From: Moringa oleifera | Taxonomy: Eukaryota; Streptophyta; Magnoliopsida; Brassicales; Moringaceae | Reading direction: 5' to 3' | Assembly: GCA_021397835.1 (NCBI GenBank) | Contig: JAJFZO010000028.1 | Location: 4,089,501 to 4,153,500 of the forward strand | Length of the DNA: 64,000 bases | Shown: positions 1 through 12,900 of the stretch, in pieces | Layout of the letters: each line of letters starts with the position of its first letter | Position numbering within the stretch: position 1 is the first letter of the stretch | Translations under genes and position numbers: made by a program | The notes under the pieces: generated by a model | Told to the model about the DNA's origin: nothing | Seen by the model: only the letters and a program-made list of their open reading frames with translations | The model's database searches: none

Positions 1-808
1 TGGTAGGACAGGTCAGTGTTGGAGATTTGAGTTGGGCATTAATTTGGATAGTATTTTGCTGACACATGTTGTTTATCTCTGTTGTTTCCGAGATATGAAA
101 AAAAAGGATTCTCACCCTTTTTCTGTGAGATGGAAATGATTTTAAGTTGTTTCCCCAAATGATGCAATTTGTTTGTGGGCAGAACTGTACCTTGCTCTGC
201 TCTTTGTTGTTTCCTGTACTTCTCTTAATAGTAGTATCTCTGGTTTGTTTCCCAATGTGATTGTGCCAAAAGCTCTTAGTGACAAGTGTTTTGAATATCC
301 ATTGACCATTGGAAAATATTAAGGTGTTACTCTCTTCTCAAAATGGACAGGCACAAGGTTTTTATTTATATCTTTTGAGATTAAATCAGCTGGCCCTTTA
401 TGTCATCTCATTTCTTTGAAACAAAATTGAAACAGTTTTCACTATTGCTGTCTGTTAGAGATAATGTACCGCTTTCTTCACGAAATGGTCTCTTTAACTA
501 TGCAGAATATTGCTGGGTTCACAGTTTCTTGGGAATATTCACATCTAAAATTGATCATAGTTTCCATTTCTGTTTCTTTTTCTTTCTAATTTATTTGATA
601 TTTTCAATTACACCTTCAGTTGGGTGATTAACTTTACAGTAGGTCAAGAGACCATCTACAAGGGAACCCATTTTCTTTTGGCTTCTTGCACTCTTGCACC
701 CAGAATGTTCTTTTGGCATTAGCTCTTACTTTTTGCCAGATTCAAATCTGACATTGGTGCTGATGTTTAGGCCCTTTTTGGACTGTCTGCCTTCAGTGGG
801 AAGAAAGC
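1..808 (+). other. Upstream region / probable 5' UTR and 5' UTR intron of OEP16-3
   Basis: No coding sequence is recognised here. The stretch is T-rich, like a plant intron, and ends in a good acceptor (a pyrimidine-rich run, then AG at 769-770) 38 bases before the start codon at 809. The simplest reading is that the window opens inside a 5' UTR intron of the gene that follows, with 771-808 as the last part of its leader. The short open frame at 400-627 has no recognisable product and is probably chance. Confidence 0.4.
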
Positions 809-3282
809 ATGGATCCTTCAGAACGCAGGTACTTGGAGGATGAAGATACGCCAGCCATGAAAACAATCAAGGGTGCAACTACAGGTTTGGTTGCTGGGAC
901 AGTTTTCGGGACAGTTGTTGCTACTTGGAATGATGTCCCTCGTGTGGAGAGAAATGTTGCTCTTCCAGGGTTGATAAGGACACTGAAAATGATGGGTAAT
1001 TATGGGATGACATTCGCTGCAATAGGAGGAGTTTACATTGGCGTTGAGCAGCTGATGGAGAAATATAGGATGAAGAGAGACTTTATTAATGGTGCTGTTG
1101 GTGGTTTTGTTGCTGGAGCCTCCATTCTTGGTTTCAAAGGTAAGGATATGTTATTTCAGTTGGCATTTTCTCTGCATTTTGATTCTTGCTCTCACAGATA
1201 TGGACATTGGTAACATGTGGTGGCATGGCTTGGGAGTAAGTAGTTTCTAAAAATTTTCGAGCATCAATCTATGTCAGTTATGTTGACGTACATTTTTCTG
1301 TGATCTTGATTGAGTTCATGTCTCTGGAGGAAAATTTGCTCTTTAATGTTCAAAAGCTTGTTAAGGACTCTGGTAACCTTTCTAGTCTAGTTAAATGACG
1401 CGCCTTACACTTGAAACTATTTGTTCCATGAAATTTCAGGATGCATTTCATATTTCTTTCTCTTTTTTTTTTTTTTTTTTTTTTTTGGGGGTGTTGAAAT
1501 GGGAAACCCAGCTAAAGCAAGGTCGCCACTGGACTTATCCTTGCATGGAATATCATGCCCCCATAATACCTACAATAAAGACGAATCTGATTACAGCACA
1601 AAATTGAACCCAAGACATTGATCAATAGAAGTTTACGGTTTATATCGTGGTTTCACCATTCGCCCTTAACCAGTACAGCACTTCCTGTTGGGGCCATATC
1701 TGGAAAATCTTATTGTCATAATTCTTTCAATGATTCGGGTAATGATAAATTTTTAGATATTGATGGAGACTCAAAAGTAAGTTGAGTGTTCCAAGTACAA
1801 TTGGACCATATATGAATGGTCCATAAACTCCTATTTGGGGAATATAATCTTGTGGTCAGCTTTATCTAAGGCAGAAGCTTATCTTAATTACATGGTCCTT
1901 TTCTTCTAATATGTGCAATATTCCCTAAAGAAGCTTTAGCTGTTAAATATTGTTTTCAATCCATGTGATTTTGGTCTCTCCCATTTTTTCAATCAGAAAC
2001 AGACTTAGCGTTGTATTAACTATAAAGGCACCAAGGGGGTTCCACCCATTTAAATAATAGTTAGTTTCTACTTGGAGTTGAGGATATCTATAGAATCTAC
2101 AAGGTCCTCTTCATTTATAAAAGAATTTCCTGATTCCCGTAACTTTAGGATGTGAATCAATCTATTCCTAACCATTGTAAGGGGTGTTTCCCATTCAAAA
2201 ACTCTCCTATTTCTTTCTCTCCATGCTAACCAAAAAATGAGAGGGGCAATCAATGCAGTGAGCTCTTTTCTTCGCTTGTCGGCTTTAAAACCTGCCCAAA
2301 TCTTCCATTCAGCGGACACCGAGCCCCAAACCACCCACTCTTGCCCCATCAAAGCAAGCTCACCCACCCATGTTTGTTTAGACCATTTGCCTCATAACAA
2401 CTAATGATCCACTGTCTCAATCTGCTCTTTGCACAAGAAACATCTATTGACTAGAGGTACTCCTCTCTCTTGTAAGCTGTCCAATGGTAAAGGTTTACCC
2501 TAAGCTGCTGCCAAGTTAAGAAAGCCAACTTTGGAGGTGCACCCACCTTCCACTGTAAGCTGCTTTTTAGATTGTACTGCTGAACTTTTTCTTAAGATAA
2601 TCCTATTCCTTGAACAAAAAATATAAATGCTCCAAACTTCTTGGTTCTCTGGCAAATGCCCCTGAGAATGCTAAGCTTTTATAAGGTAATGATATTGACA
2701 ACTTAAACCCCAATGTGATGTTAGTGGATCTCTTAATATTTTGAGGGCTAGACCTTCGATGATAGGTTGACTAGCCCCAAAGTTGGTTGTCAAAGACTAT
2801 TACAGTGAGTTAAATCTTTAGTCTAAATGTAATCTGACCTGTTAAAGGTTTTTAGGGTTCATTTATAAGTAATAAGGAACACTGATAATGTCTCATGCAG
2901 GAAAGGTAATAATAGTGAGATGCCATTACTTGAGTCTACCTGCATATATTACATTCTGATGTAATTTTCAATAGCCATGTCTCCCTGCCAATATCTACTC
3001 AAATTTTTAATTTTTAGATGTTGGAACACTAAGATTTGTACCCAGCAAAGCATTATGCATGAACTTTAAATGGAGCTTTGTTAATATATATTTGCCGCTT
3101 ATGTTGGTTGATTTGCTGCTGTCCATTTTATAGGAAGGAACATTTCTACAGCAATTTCTGCTGGAGCAGCTCTAGCATTCACTTCTGCAGTCATTGATGC
3201 TGGAGGTCAGACCACAAGAATAGACAATGGCAAGGAATACTATCCTTACACCACCAAGAAAAGAACTACTGTTGATTCGTGA
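809..3282 (+). CDS. OEP16-3: Outer envelope pore protein 16-3 (Tim17/Tim22/Tim23 family)
   Basis: Two exons, 809-1139 and 3134-3282, join in phase 1 to give 159 residues, the length expected for plant OEP16-3. The protein opens MDPSERRYLEDEDTPAMKTI and carries the family core (VPRVERNVALPGLIRTLKMMG, about residues 46-66) and the conserved tail GGQTTRIDNGKEYYPYT. The family forms small helical-bundle membrane proteins of the PRAT group. OEP16-3 has been reported in chloroplast outer envelope and in mitochondria, where it is linked to complex I (family knowledge). Glycine-rich hydrophobic segments near residues 25-40, 68-82, 95-110 and 115-130 fit four membrane helices. The start is the first ATG after the putative 5' UTR acceptor and matches the family N terminus. 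The intron (1140-3133, GT-AG) holds a SINE-like element and a LINE fragment, both antisense, but the reading frame is intact. It is probably functional. Confidence 0.95.
1463..1695 (-). mobile_element. SINE-like element in OEP16-3 intron
   Basis: On the minus strand the stretch reads from a pol III box-A-like motif (near 1660-1683, GTACTGGTTAAGGGCGAATG) through a box-B-like GGGTTCAATTTTG (near 1603-1613) to a run of about 22 A (seen as T at 1465-1486). Box A, box B about 60 bases further on and a terminal poly(A) are the layout of a tRNA-derived SINE. No clear target duplication was found, so the 5' end is approximate. It could also be another retroposed sequence with chance box similarity. 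Confidence 0.5.
2060..2580 (-). mobile_element. LINE (non-LTR retrotransposon) 3' fragment, zf-RVT region
   Basis: On the minus strand, translation at 2570-2380 shows a Cys pair (RCFLCKEQIETVDH) typical of the zinc-binding domain that follows plant LINE reverse transcriptases. The open frame at 2367-2068 continues it with the typical FWLAWRERNRRVFE segment. A frame change and stops separate the two pieces, so the copy is dead. Only the extreme C-terminal part of the second LINE reading frame is present, as expected of 5'-truncated insertions. It lies antisense in the OEP16-3 intron and should be spliced out. Confidence 0.75.
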
Positions 3283-4119
3283 TTTCCCCCTGCCCATGTT
3301 TAGAGGAAGATTGCCAAGAAATCATTTCCTTGTTTCCTAAAATGGCTGTATGTTTTTGTTCCAGGAGATGTAATCATACTCCTGCCCTTGTTTCCTTGCT
3401 GTCCACTATTTTAGTTTCCCGAGGCTTCAATGGATGATTTTAATGAATAAGATTCTAATTTTTGTAAGTCATATTACATGTTATTTCTCTGTTTGAGATC
3501 GTTGCTTCTGCTTTTGTTACTATTATAAATTGAAATTGGACTGATGGAGTCCTTGTAAGACAGCACTCTTTGGGTACAGGGAGATGATATTCCCTCTTGC
3601 AGTGGGGTACTAACTCTGCTCAATGACATGCATGATGCATATAAAATCTATCTGTATAGCCACACGCATACCAAGTAGCAATTTTGTATGATAAGATTTC
3701 TGCTTGAGCTCTCAAGTGTATTTCAAGCTTTGTTCACTTTGTGGTTCACTCTGTGGTACACCAGTGCGAATTTAAAGTACACATTTTGAAATTTTATCAA
3801 ATCACAAATTTCACATAAAATGAAAGTTTTAAAATATTATTTTTTAAAATTGAATTAATTTTATAATTTACTTATAAATGATGGGTGAAATGAAGAATTA
3901 GATTCAAAATAAACTACTTAACTAAGTTTTAACAATTGAAATCAAAATAATTGTAAATTTTTACAAAATTTACTTACATATTTTTTGAGTAAATTTTTAT
4001 ATTTTTAGTTAAAAAATAATAGTGTGTTTTAATAATTTTTATGATTTCAAGAAATGATAAATTAGTATCACTTAAGTTTACATTTTTCAAAAAAATTTAA
4101 ACAGTAATATTTTTTGTCT
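3283..4119 (+). other. OEP16-3 3' UTR and start of intergenic DNA
   Basis: The first 200 bases after the stop are T-rich with an AATGAATAAG element near 3442, a plausible plant poly(A) near-upstream signal, so the transcript probably ends around 3470-3500. The remainder to the AT-rich inverted repeat holds no gene that I can recognise. Confidence 0.4.
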
Positions 4120-4690
4120 TTATAAATAATAATTTTAGGGATGAATATTTTATTAAATTTTGATATTTAGTTTATATTATCAGTCAAATTCTCATATTTA
4201 AAAAATAATAAATCAAATCTTAATTTATTAATTTGAGCTAAATTAAATCCTATTGAAAAATTAAAAAAATTAAAGATATTTAAATTAAAGATTTTATATA
4301 ATAAATATTAATTTAAATTTTTTATAAATTTAAATAAATATTCAAGTTATTATTATAAAAAAATTCATAATTTCACTATTAAAAATACATTTTTTTGTGT
4401 TTATACTTTTTAAATTTTAAAAAATTCATAAAAACAAAATTTTAATCTAACATTGTTCATATTTGATGCATGAATCTGAAATAAAATTAAGAATTCATTA
4501 AAAATTATTTTTGATTTATATCAATAGTAAAAATATTTTTAATTTTTTATAGTTATATGAATTTAAATTTAATTAGTATCAAATTAATATATTAAAGTTT
4601 GATAGTTATTTTTTAAATATAAAAATTTGATTGATAATATAGAATAGATATTAAGATTTTATATAATTTTTATTTTATTTTAAAATAAAT
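4120..4690. repeat. AT-rich degenerate inverted repeat (MITE-like)
   Basis: The arm around 4150-4245 (TATTATCAGTCAAATTCTC followed by an ATATTTAAAAAATAA segment) is matched in reverse complement around 4570-4665 (TTTGATTGATAATATAGAAT preceded by TTATTTTTTAAATAT). The arms align over about 90 bases with scattered substitutions. A related single arm lies near 21170-21300. This points to a hairpin-like, non-coding transposon with long terminal inverted repeats. The boundaries are approximate and no target duplication was resolved. Confidence 0.45.
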
Positions 4691-4899
4691 AATAAATTTA
4701 AATCACTTTTGTAATATATAATCATTCATAAAAAATAAACTTTGATTTATAAATATAAAATAAAAATTTTTATTTAAAAATAAATAAATAATAAAAAGCA
4801 CCATTCTGATAAAAAAATCATGGTTTTATCACTTTTATTTTTTATTTTTAAATTCAGTAAAATTCACACAATTCTATAACAAAAATAGACAAAAGCAGA

Positions 4900-5281
4900 C
4901 AAAAACTCATCCTATTGCCCCGTCGTGGTTAACAAACCTGTCATTAAAAGGGCTGCGTGCCTCAAAGAGAAAGTTAGAAGAAAATATAATGAGAAAAGAC
5001 TCTAAATGATGAGACCGCTGCTGTTCATGTTGTGGAGATTAGGCCTAAAATGGGGCGTTATCACTTCAGAGAGAGAGAGGGAGAGAGAATCGCAGGACCC
5101 TCTACGAGATTCGAGAAATATATCCTTCTCGTTAACACGTGGCACCAACCCATTCCCCTTCCTGAATTTCATGGGACCGCTGCCACGGTCATTCTGAGCT
5201 CTGTTAACTACTATGTAAGAAAGAGAGAGAGACAGAGAGTTGATTGAACTGCTAAAGTGGACAAATCCAAGAGTTCTTTCA
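4900..5281 (+). promoter_or_regulatory. STR9 upstream region / 5' UTR with GA tracts
   Basis: Two GA-rich tracts (about 5070-5088 and 5218-5240) lie within 210 bases of the STR9 start codon. GA/CT tracts are common near plant transcription starts. The open frames on both strands here follow from the low-complexity sequence and do not resemble proteins. Confidence 0.4.
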
Positions 5282-8200
5282 ATGGTTGGGACTCGCGGTT
5301 GTTCTTTCGCACTCTCTTGTGCAAGGTACATTAGCTCTCTTTTCATTTCAGTTTTATGCAAATCCATCACTCACTCCTAGTTCTTGCAACAATTTTCCGC
5401 TATTAGGTTCAATGTTACTATCTCCATGTAGTGCATACGAATTAGAAGCTTAGTTCTAGCCCTCAAATTGTTTTTTTCTTTATCTTGTCTTTGGTTTCTA
5501 CTAAATGTGAGAAGAATTCAAAATCTTAACAACTGAAAATTTTACCCATCTGGGTAAAAATAGTTCATCTATTTAACACTCCTAAAGTTTGTAGTCCTTC
5601 AGAAGCTTTGGTACTTGGAATGTGATGTTCAATGCTTCTTTTTCTTGTTCACGGTTCTCTCTGTACCAAATATAAGGGGAGTGGAGTTTGGGAAAATAAA
5701 TGTAAAAAATGGAAAATGAGCTCCAAAGATGTACATGTCATTTTATTTTGACGGTAGATAGAAGTTTTCAAGAAAAAAAAAAATGTATTCCTTGTTCATA
5801 GCAAGTACGCAGGAAACTGGGAACTTCCAATGAACTTAATCCCTTAACTGCCCTAATTAATTTGGTAGTTTCACATCTAGATCAATGTTAAATAACCAAC
5901 AGGTGACTCTTAAAAGGTGAAGACACTGTATTTCCTTTTCACTTTTGCCAAAATTTTGTTGGAAAATAATTCTATGCGTGTTAAATTGAATTTTCCCCTA
6001 AATTAAGTTGTTGAGGATAATGAGAAAGAGAAATAATTTGAAAGATTGAATATAATGTATTTTTCCATTTTTTAAATATTTGGTCAGATAGTTGTTTGCC
6101 ATACAGGAAACAAAGAATGCTGTTGTTTCAACTAATCGTAGCTCAAGGTCAGAAGTGAAGTTTGGTTTGTAAACCTTCCCCCTAGAGACGGAGGGTCTGA
6201 ATGTTTTTGTCTTCCATAGGATCTGACAGTTCTTCAACTAAGATCACTACTGTTTTGATTGCTTTGGTTTCAATAATATGTTTGGTGACTTTTTAGTGTG
6301 GTATATATTTCACAAGAACTATTCTGTCAAGTGCATTAAATTAAATGCAATATTTATGCATGTAGAAGTAAGGGACTAATGCTGTCTTTTCAGCAATGTT
6401 TGCACCAGTTCGTTGAAATTTGATACTCATCAGGGAAGAACCATCTCAGGGAAACTGTTCTATCGGAGAAACTTGAAAATTAGAGCAGAAGTGAATTTTG
6501 TGAATGCTGAAGAAGCAAAGAAACTTATAGCTGCTGAGGGTTATGCAGTTTTAGATGTCCGTGACAAAACTCAGTTTGATCGAGCTCATATAAAATCATG
6601 TTACCATGTTCCTCTTTTTATAGAAAATCAAGACAATGACATTGGTAAAACCTTCTTCCTTTGAAAATGATTCTCTTTTTTCTTTTCATGTCCCTTATAG
6701 ATTCAGCAGTCAGTTTTTGTTGTTTGTTCTTGTAGGTACAATTGTAAAGAGGACTGTGCATAACAATTTTTCGGGTTTGTTCTTTGGGTTGCCATTTACT
6801 AAACCTAACCCTGAATTTGTACAATCTATTAAGAGCCAGTTTTCACTGGAAAGCAAACTGTTACTTGTCTGTCAGGAAGGACTGAGGTTAGTTTTGGATG
6901 TTCTGCTGATCCTTTCCAGTAATGCTGAATGTTATTACTTTACATTTTGTCAGTCAAGAACAATTTTCAGGTTCCATGGCCATCAGCCCAAACGCAAACC
7001 AAAAGCAAAAAGTTTAGCCACCATGAATGCCTCTTGTTATTAGATACATTGGTGAAACATTATCACCTCGAAAAGCGGTGAATTGAGGGATCTAGATGAA
7101 ACGATCAAATGTCTTGGTTGAACTTTCCTACTCCTCAGGACTTGAATCTTTGTGATTCTCTGCGGTGTCATTTACTAGTGCTGAACTCTTTAGACTGTCG
7201 TAGTGTGAGTGAAAAGCTAAGCTATGGGCATAACTTATGAAATGAAATGTATCACGGGGCTGATTTGAGTTAAGTAATGATGTAGAAGAATTATATCCAA
7301 TTGAGCGAAGTTCTTTGATAGGCAGTGGAAGATAAAATTTGATTTTACGAAATCTTAGGTGGCAGAGTAAAAAGAGGTTTTAAGATGACTTATCTCCGTA
7401 CAAGCCATCAACTATTTTTGCTAGAATGATGTTAGATTGATGGCCAAGCGGGAGATAAACATTTATTGGATATTTATTCTATTAGAACTTCAGACTTGCA
7501 GTTGATAGAAGTATTTTAGAGATGTTTTGCAAAGGCTATAACCTAATGCTTTTGGTTGTAAGAAATGGCGAATCCAAAGGATAGAATAGCCATAGCTTAT
7601 CTTTATGGTGAGGCCTGTAATTGTAGACCCAATCTATTCAAAGCTGACTTTCCTGAAACACTTAATATGTTGTTTGTCTAACATTTTCTGTGCGAAGTTA
7701 CTAATCCTTTCTAAAGTGTTTGCAAGCTGCATGATAAGGATCAATTTTGAAGATTCTATTTAATGGTTTGTTGCACGCAAGAGTAACAAAAGAGAAGCTA
7801 AATAAGTAAAAGTGCAAGATCAAAGTGCCTTGCTAAAGGTTACATATTACGTATTCAGTTAAATTTGTTCTTCTTTTCGTGATGAATAAAGTAGTCAGAT
7901 ACATATTCTGGTCATGGGCTTTCCTCTAAATAATCAGGAAATTCTGATATTTTCAGTGTATTAATCCTATGACCCTATCTTTTTCTGATTATTTCATTTA
8001 TCAAATGATGAATTAGTTCAAGTTGCTCCACTTCTAGTCCTTCATGCCTAATCTGGAAAAGTCTGACAGGGTTCTGTTTCTTTTTAATGTCAAGGTCTAC
8101 TGCTGCAGCTAATAAATTGGAGCAAGCTGGCTATCAAAATCTAGCATGTATAACTTCAGGTCTTCAATCTGTTAAACCAGGTAAAAGTTTTTATTTCCAA

Positions 8201-8531
8201 TAACTTCATTGAACCCATGATTTCCCATATGCAGACATAAAGGCATTGAAGACTTCCGTGTTGCAGGAACATTTGATTCTGTCGGTTCGACTGAGTTGCA
8301 GAATGCTGGCAAAGCTGGGCTGGTCACCGTTCAAGGGAAAATCTCAGCTGTACTTGGAACTGTACTTATCTGTAAGTATTTGAGCATTTTTGGAACTCCC
8401 ATGAGAGATGCGTAAGTTTAAATCATACATATTTTTGTTATTTTCTTTGCAAATTTGCAGGTGCCTATCTATTCATCACTTTCTTTCCAGAGCAAGCAGA
8501 GAAACTGCTTCAAATGTCCCCTGCAAGCTAG
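5282..8531 (+). CDS. STR9: Rhodanese-like domain-containing protein 9, chloroplastic
   Basis: Six exons, 5282-5325, 6394-6644, 6736-6886, 8095-8180, 8267-8371 and 8461-8531, all with GT-AG borders, join to 235 residues. A short Ser/Cys-rich, basic N terminus (MVGTRGCSFALSCASNV) fits a plastid transit peptide. The rhodanese domain spans about residues 50-185: VLDVRDKTQFDRAHIKS near the start and the active loop VCQEGLR with Cys144 and Arg149, so the catalytic cysteine is kept. Residues 203-221 (ISAVLGTVLICAYLFITFF) form one C-terminal membrane segment, as in Arabidopsis At2g42220. The role of the family member is not firmly known; sulfur transfer or a signalling platform at a plastid membrane is inference. 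The start at 5282 is in frame with exon 2 only through the 5326-6393 intron. It follows OEP16-3 as in Arabidopsis. Confidence 0.94.
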
Positions 8532-9941
8532 AGCCTTCTGTGTAATGAAAGTTTTGCAGTTTCTTCAGCTCTGTAAAATGGTTACTAAAACAAAAATTTC
8601 AGTATGCACTGTGAAATCTCTCCATCTCAAAAACTTGCAGTCACTTGACCTGAAAAGGAAAAGTGCACTGTATTCATTTATTTTATCTTATATTTCCATC
8701 AAATTCTTGATGCTGAAGTGCCATGAACATGAAGAGATTTGTATATATTTAGTCATGAACTTTTGTGGATCAAAATCATTCAAAGTGTTACGAAACTGTC
8801 CCTCAAAGAATTAAGCAGAATTTATAATGAACACTGGTACCGAGTTGCCTTATGTGCCATAAACCAAAATTTCTTTGCCTTATGCTTTTCTCAACTACCT
8901 GGAATAGACTTGAAGTTATATCTGTCAAATCTTTTACCCATTTAATTGTAAGTAGACGTTTCATTAGGTAGGCCTCAGCTTTGCCTGGCAACTCAGCTCA
9001 AATGCTCTCCTTTTAATGGAAACCTTACTTACAATTCACGAAAATCATAGATCCTTGGCAACCAGTGCCACCATTTGCTCAGCAAATCTACTACCCGATA
9101 GTTACACATCCAGTATATTATAACCCAGGATAATGAAAACCACAGTGTTAGCGGTAAACAGCTCCCATCATCAGCTACAAAGGAGTTCCCTCTATCTGGT
9201 TTCTTCATTAGTTACTCAGATCTTTGCAGCTTGGCCTGCTTTATAGAATTTTATTTGCCATCTCCCAAAATGCCCTTCGGTTTGAGGGCTACATGAAGAG
9301 AAAAATAGTTGCTCATACCAATGCAAGTGATAATCATTTTATAGAAATCTATTCCCCATCTCTTTACCTTTTTATGTCCGGTTAACAACATAACGAGTAC
9401 AACTAGTTTCCTGTTAGAATATGACAGCAACCACTAACAGGAGGGTAGTACTTGTTTCTTTGTTACACAACATAATCACAGATCTTTCACCTTCGGCACT
9501 GCTGCACCCTTTTTTCTCCAATGACTGGATCCAAATTCAGCACATCAAAAAGGACCAAATTGGCATCCAGGAGAATGAAAATACTAGAAGTGGCCAGGAC
9601 AAACAACAAAAAAATAAAATTTAAAGCAAAAGTAATGGAAAAGAAAGAAAAAGTAAAAAGAAAAATGCAAATTTCACAGACTGCAACCCTAGTTAACAAA
9701 ATATTACAGAGATTTCTCTTCTCTTTCTTTTCCCCCAAAAATATTACACTGCATCTAGCAAATGCTAAAACCTTCCATTCTGTGCAACACTGTACCACCC
9801 TAAGCACATTCAGTTGATTCTCAGCTGCTTGCAGTACCAACAGGAATGGCTAGAAGACTTCATGATGGTTCAAACAGAAAGCAAAACCAGAAAGCTGCTC
9901 TTTATATATTCCTTGGTCATGCACAGCTTTATCAGACAATA
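8532..9941. other. Convergent intergenic region, 3' UTRs of STR9 and TBCCD1
   Basis: The two genes face each other across about 1.4 kb. The STR9 3' UTR begins at 8532 and the TBCCD1 3' UTR extends down from 9941. Open frames on both strands (for example 9487-9840 on minus and 8455-8814 on plus) resemble no protein family and are read as chance. No transposon was recognised. Confidence 0.5.
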
Positions 9942-12900
9942 TCATTCACCTTGCAGGCAGTAGAGTTGGCGTATGTTTCCAGAAGCTGTCAAATCATGAG
10001 AAGATGATTATCAGATACTGCATAATAGGAAAGCCTCTTAGCAAATATTACAATGAAGTTTCTATGGATTCTATGGAAAGATCAACATTGGTTGCAGAAA
10101 GTTCTATTAAGACCTCTTTCCACTAATTATCCAGTGAAAAAGAAACCAGTACATTACAGGGTAAAAAATTTCAAGGGACAAATATGAATAGACATAATAA
10201 TGAGATACTTCACCATACGTTGACCTATCCCCATCCCATCCTCACGATGACTTGGCCCCTCAACTCAAACCCCAGGCTGCTAGCTGATTTAGACAAATCA
10301 TAGCAACCATACCGCTAAAAAAGGCCACAACTCACAAGGGACTTTTAAGAAAGAAACTTCACCCTTAACTAATCTACCCTAGTTCTTGCTGGAGAGGGAC
10401 AATGATGAATGTCAAAATAACCAAATAAAAACCACGTCGATGCATCCTGAAATAATTCCAATTAGCACTTCACATGCTCCCTTCGTAACCTTTCACTACC
10501 CCATGATACAAAGCCAGGCCCAACCTCAACTAAGTTGCAAAGCCTCTGGTACCAGCCCTCCTCGTACCCCCATCACCAACCTTCTTATTGACTACCCAAT
10601 TTTTGCAGTTTCTACTATAACAGCAACAAAACAAGCAGCAAACCAGCATCAGCAACTTGCACAAGACAATCAAGTAGGCAGAAGATATAACTTGGAACAT
10701 GCAGATAATGGTTCCATGTCAACATAGAGATTTTCACCAATTAATTTTATGGACAAATCTAGGAAAAAGAATGAAAAAGATCTAACCAAATGTATTCATG
10801 ACCCCTTAATAAACTTTGGGTATATCAGCCTTCAATTACAGTTCATCTGATAATAGAGAATAAGAGAAATGATGAGAAAACAAAAGAGCATGGGGAAGAA
10901 AAGGGGAGAAGCGTCATAGCAGTATATCATTTCAGAAACATTTGGTAAGGTGAAAAAACTGGAAGGCTTGTCATGCTCTATTGAGACAAAGATAAGCCTC
11001 AAACACGAAGATTAAGAAGCATTCAAAACATGCAATGATAACATATGGCACAAAAAATGATTTAAAAAGTATAGGTCTGAGCAACCAGCAGCTAAGAAGT
11101 TAGGATGATGATTACCATATAACCAGTCTTTGAAGTATACATGGAGAGCACATGACAAATCCCGTTTCCGGTTTTCTTCAAGAGGCGCTTCCCTCAATAA
11201 TTCTTTTATTTCTCCTAAATTCTTTTGCTGAAGAAGAAATTATATAATTTTGTAAGAAGATCAAGTATCAAGAAAAATGATTAAAACTACAAGCAAGTCA
11301 CAAAATGTTGGTGTTAACAGAAAACATGCAATCTCATACTACATCCAGATATTCAATCATCTTGACACAGTTATACACATACATTTCTCTGCTGTGATGT
11401 CAAATAAACATCTGGTAGCGGAAATGGATTGTCTTTTGTTGACCCAGTGGATTCACTGCCAAACCAGTTCGGGATCTGTGCGTGCAAAATTTAGCAGAGA
11501 AAGGAAGTACATTATCGCATATTGCAAGTTTAAAAGATGATTAAGTCACAGATTACCAAAATTTTAAGTATGAAATATAAAAATAATACCAAAAAATTTG
11601 TGAATTGATCAGGGTCTAAGCGTGTAGCTGACTCAGCTTGGGCATCAGAGACACCAGCAGGATGAGACAGCGAATCATGTGGATCAACTGCTCCTAGTGC
11701 CAGTGGTTCATCCCATTTATTGATTGTCGCATCAATTCCAACTTCAGCCATGTGCTCCTCCAACAGAGAGTAGAATGTATTGTATGGCGCCACCTGAGGA
11801 AATCAATATTAAAAAAAAAAATTATGAAGACTATGTACATAAAGATGAAGGTCTATAATCATATGATCAATGCTTTGTGAACACTTTTGATATAAGAACA
11901 CCATGCATGCCTATCCATTTTCAGATGAAAATAAGACTAGATGCATCAAAACAGTTACTAAGGATAAACTGTGAGTGGACGAGGACCCAAATTTACCAGG
12001 CCAACTAAAATATGCTCAAGGGTTGCTCCACCAACTTCTGTGGAGGCGTTCTTCAAGTTAAATCTATTTCAGTACATAAGAAGATTGAAATATTAACACA
12101 AAGGCTTGTGACTATTTATATGCCCCCATGAAAGGATTTACACAAACTGATTAACAGCAGGATGCTTACATTATGGTAATTAAACAAAAGAGAAATGAAT
12201 CATCAACATATCCTAAACTGCCCTTTAGAAACTTCCATGCTATCAAACATAGGACATGTTTGAGATTGTGCTCAAAGCAGTTTCAGTTAATGGAAAATAG
12301 TCCAGTCAATCCCATATTGAGCTCAAGCAATTTAAGCAAGGGCTTGGATCACAATATGCAGATGAAAGATAGAACTTCCTTCATGTTAATTCATCTCCAG
12401 TAGGATTTATTTGACAGGGCTACTACTAAAAGTAGCTTCCTTATCACAAGATATCATACGAACTTTTCAATAAAAACTAAGTAGGTAAACCACTAGAACC
12501 ATTTGTTGTCAAAATCCAGCACCAGACACATGTTAACAGGCAAAGGATAACTAGATTTTTTTCGTGTTTGTAATCAGATAATAAATTAAGCAGAACCACA
12601 ATTAAGAGAGACATTCTTCACCTGCAGTTTATGATTGTCACCGACAATAAGAGGTCGCTGGTTTACTCCCAAGAAGAAGATACATTCACGGCAATTGGCA
12701 ATGCAGACTCGTTTTGCTGCAGCAATCACATGAACTCTCTCACAGTGTTCAATTCTCACAGCCTGTAAAAGACATGAAAATCATCTTACCATGCTCTCAA
12801 AGTCATCCTGAAGATGAGAATACGCAATATACATAATAAAGGCTTTACAACAGGACAAAGGAAAATGCAAGAGACAAACACAATAAAGCATACAAAGTAA

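Noticed and set aside
6618..7043. Open frames overlapping STR9 exons 2-3 on both strands
   Set aside because: They cross the intron borders at 6644/6736 and 6886; the spliced STR9 frame explains the coding similarity.
9487..9840. 117-residue minus-strand and 98-residue plus-strand open frames downstream of TBCCD1
   Set aside because: They overlap on opposite strands, resemble no family, and lie in the expected 3' UTR/intergenic part. The purine/pyrimidine bias explains the lack of stops.
10386..10727. 113-residue plus-strand open frame
   Set aside because: It lies antisense in TBCCD1 intron 8 and has no recognisable motif or conserved start.
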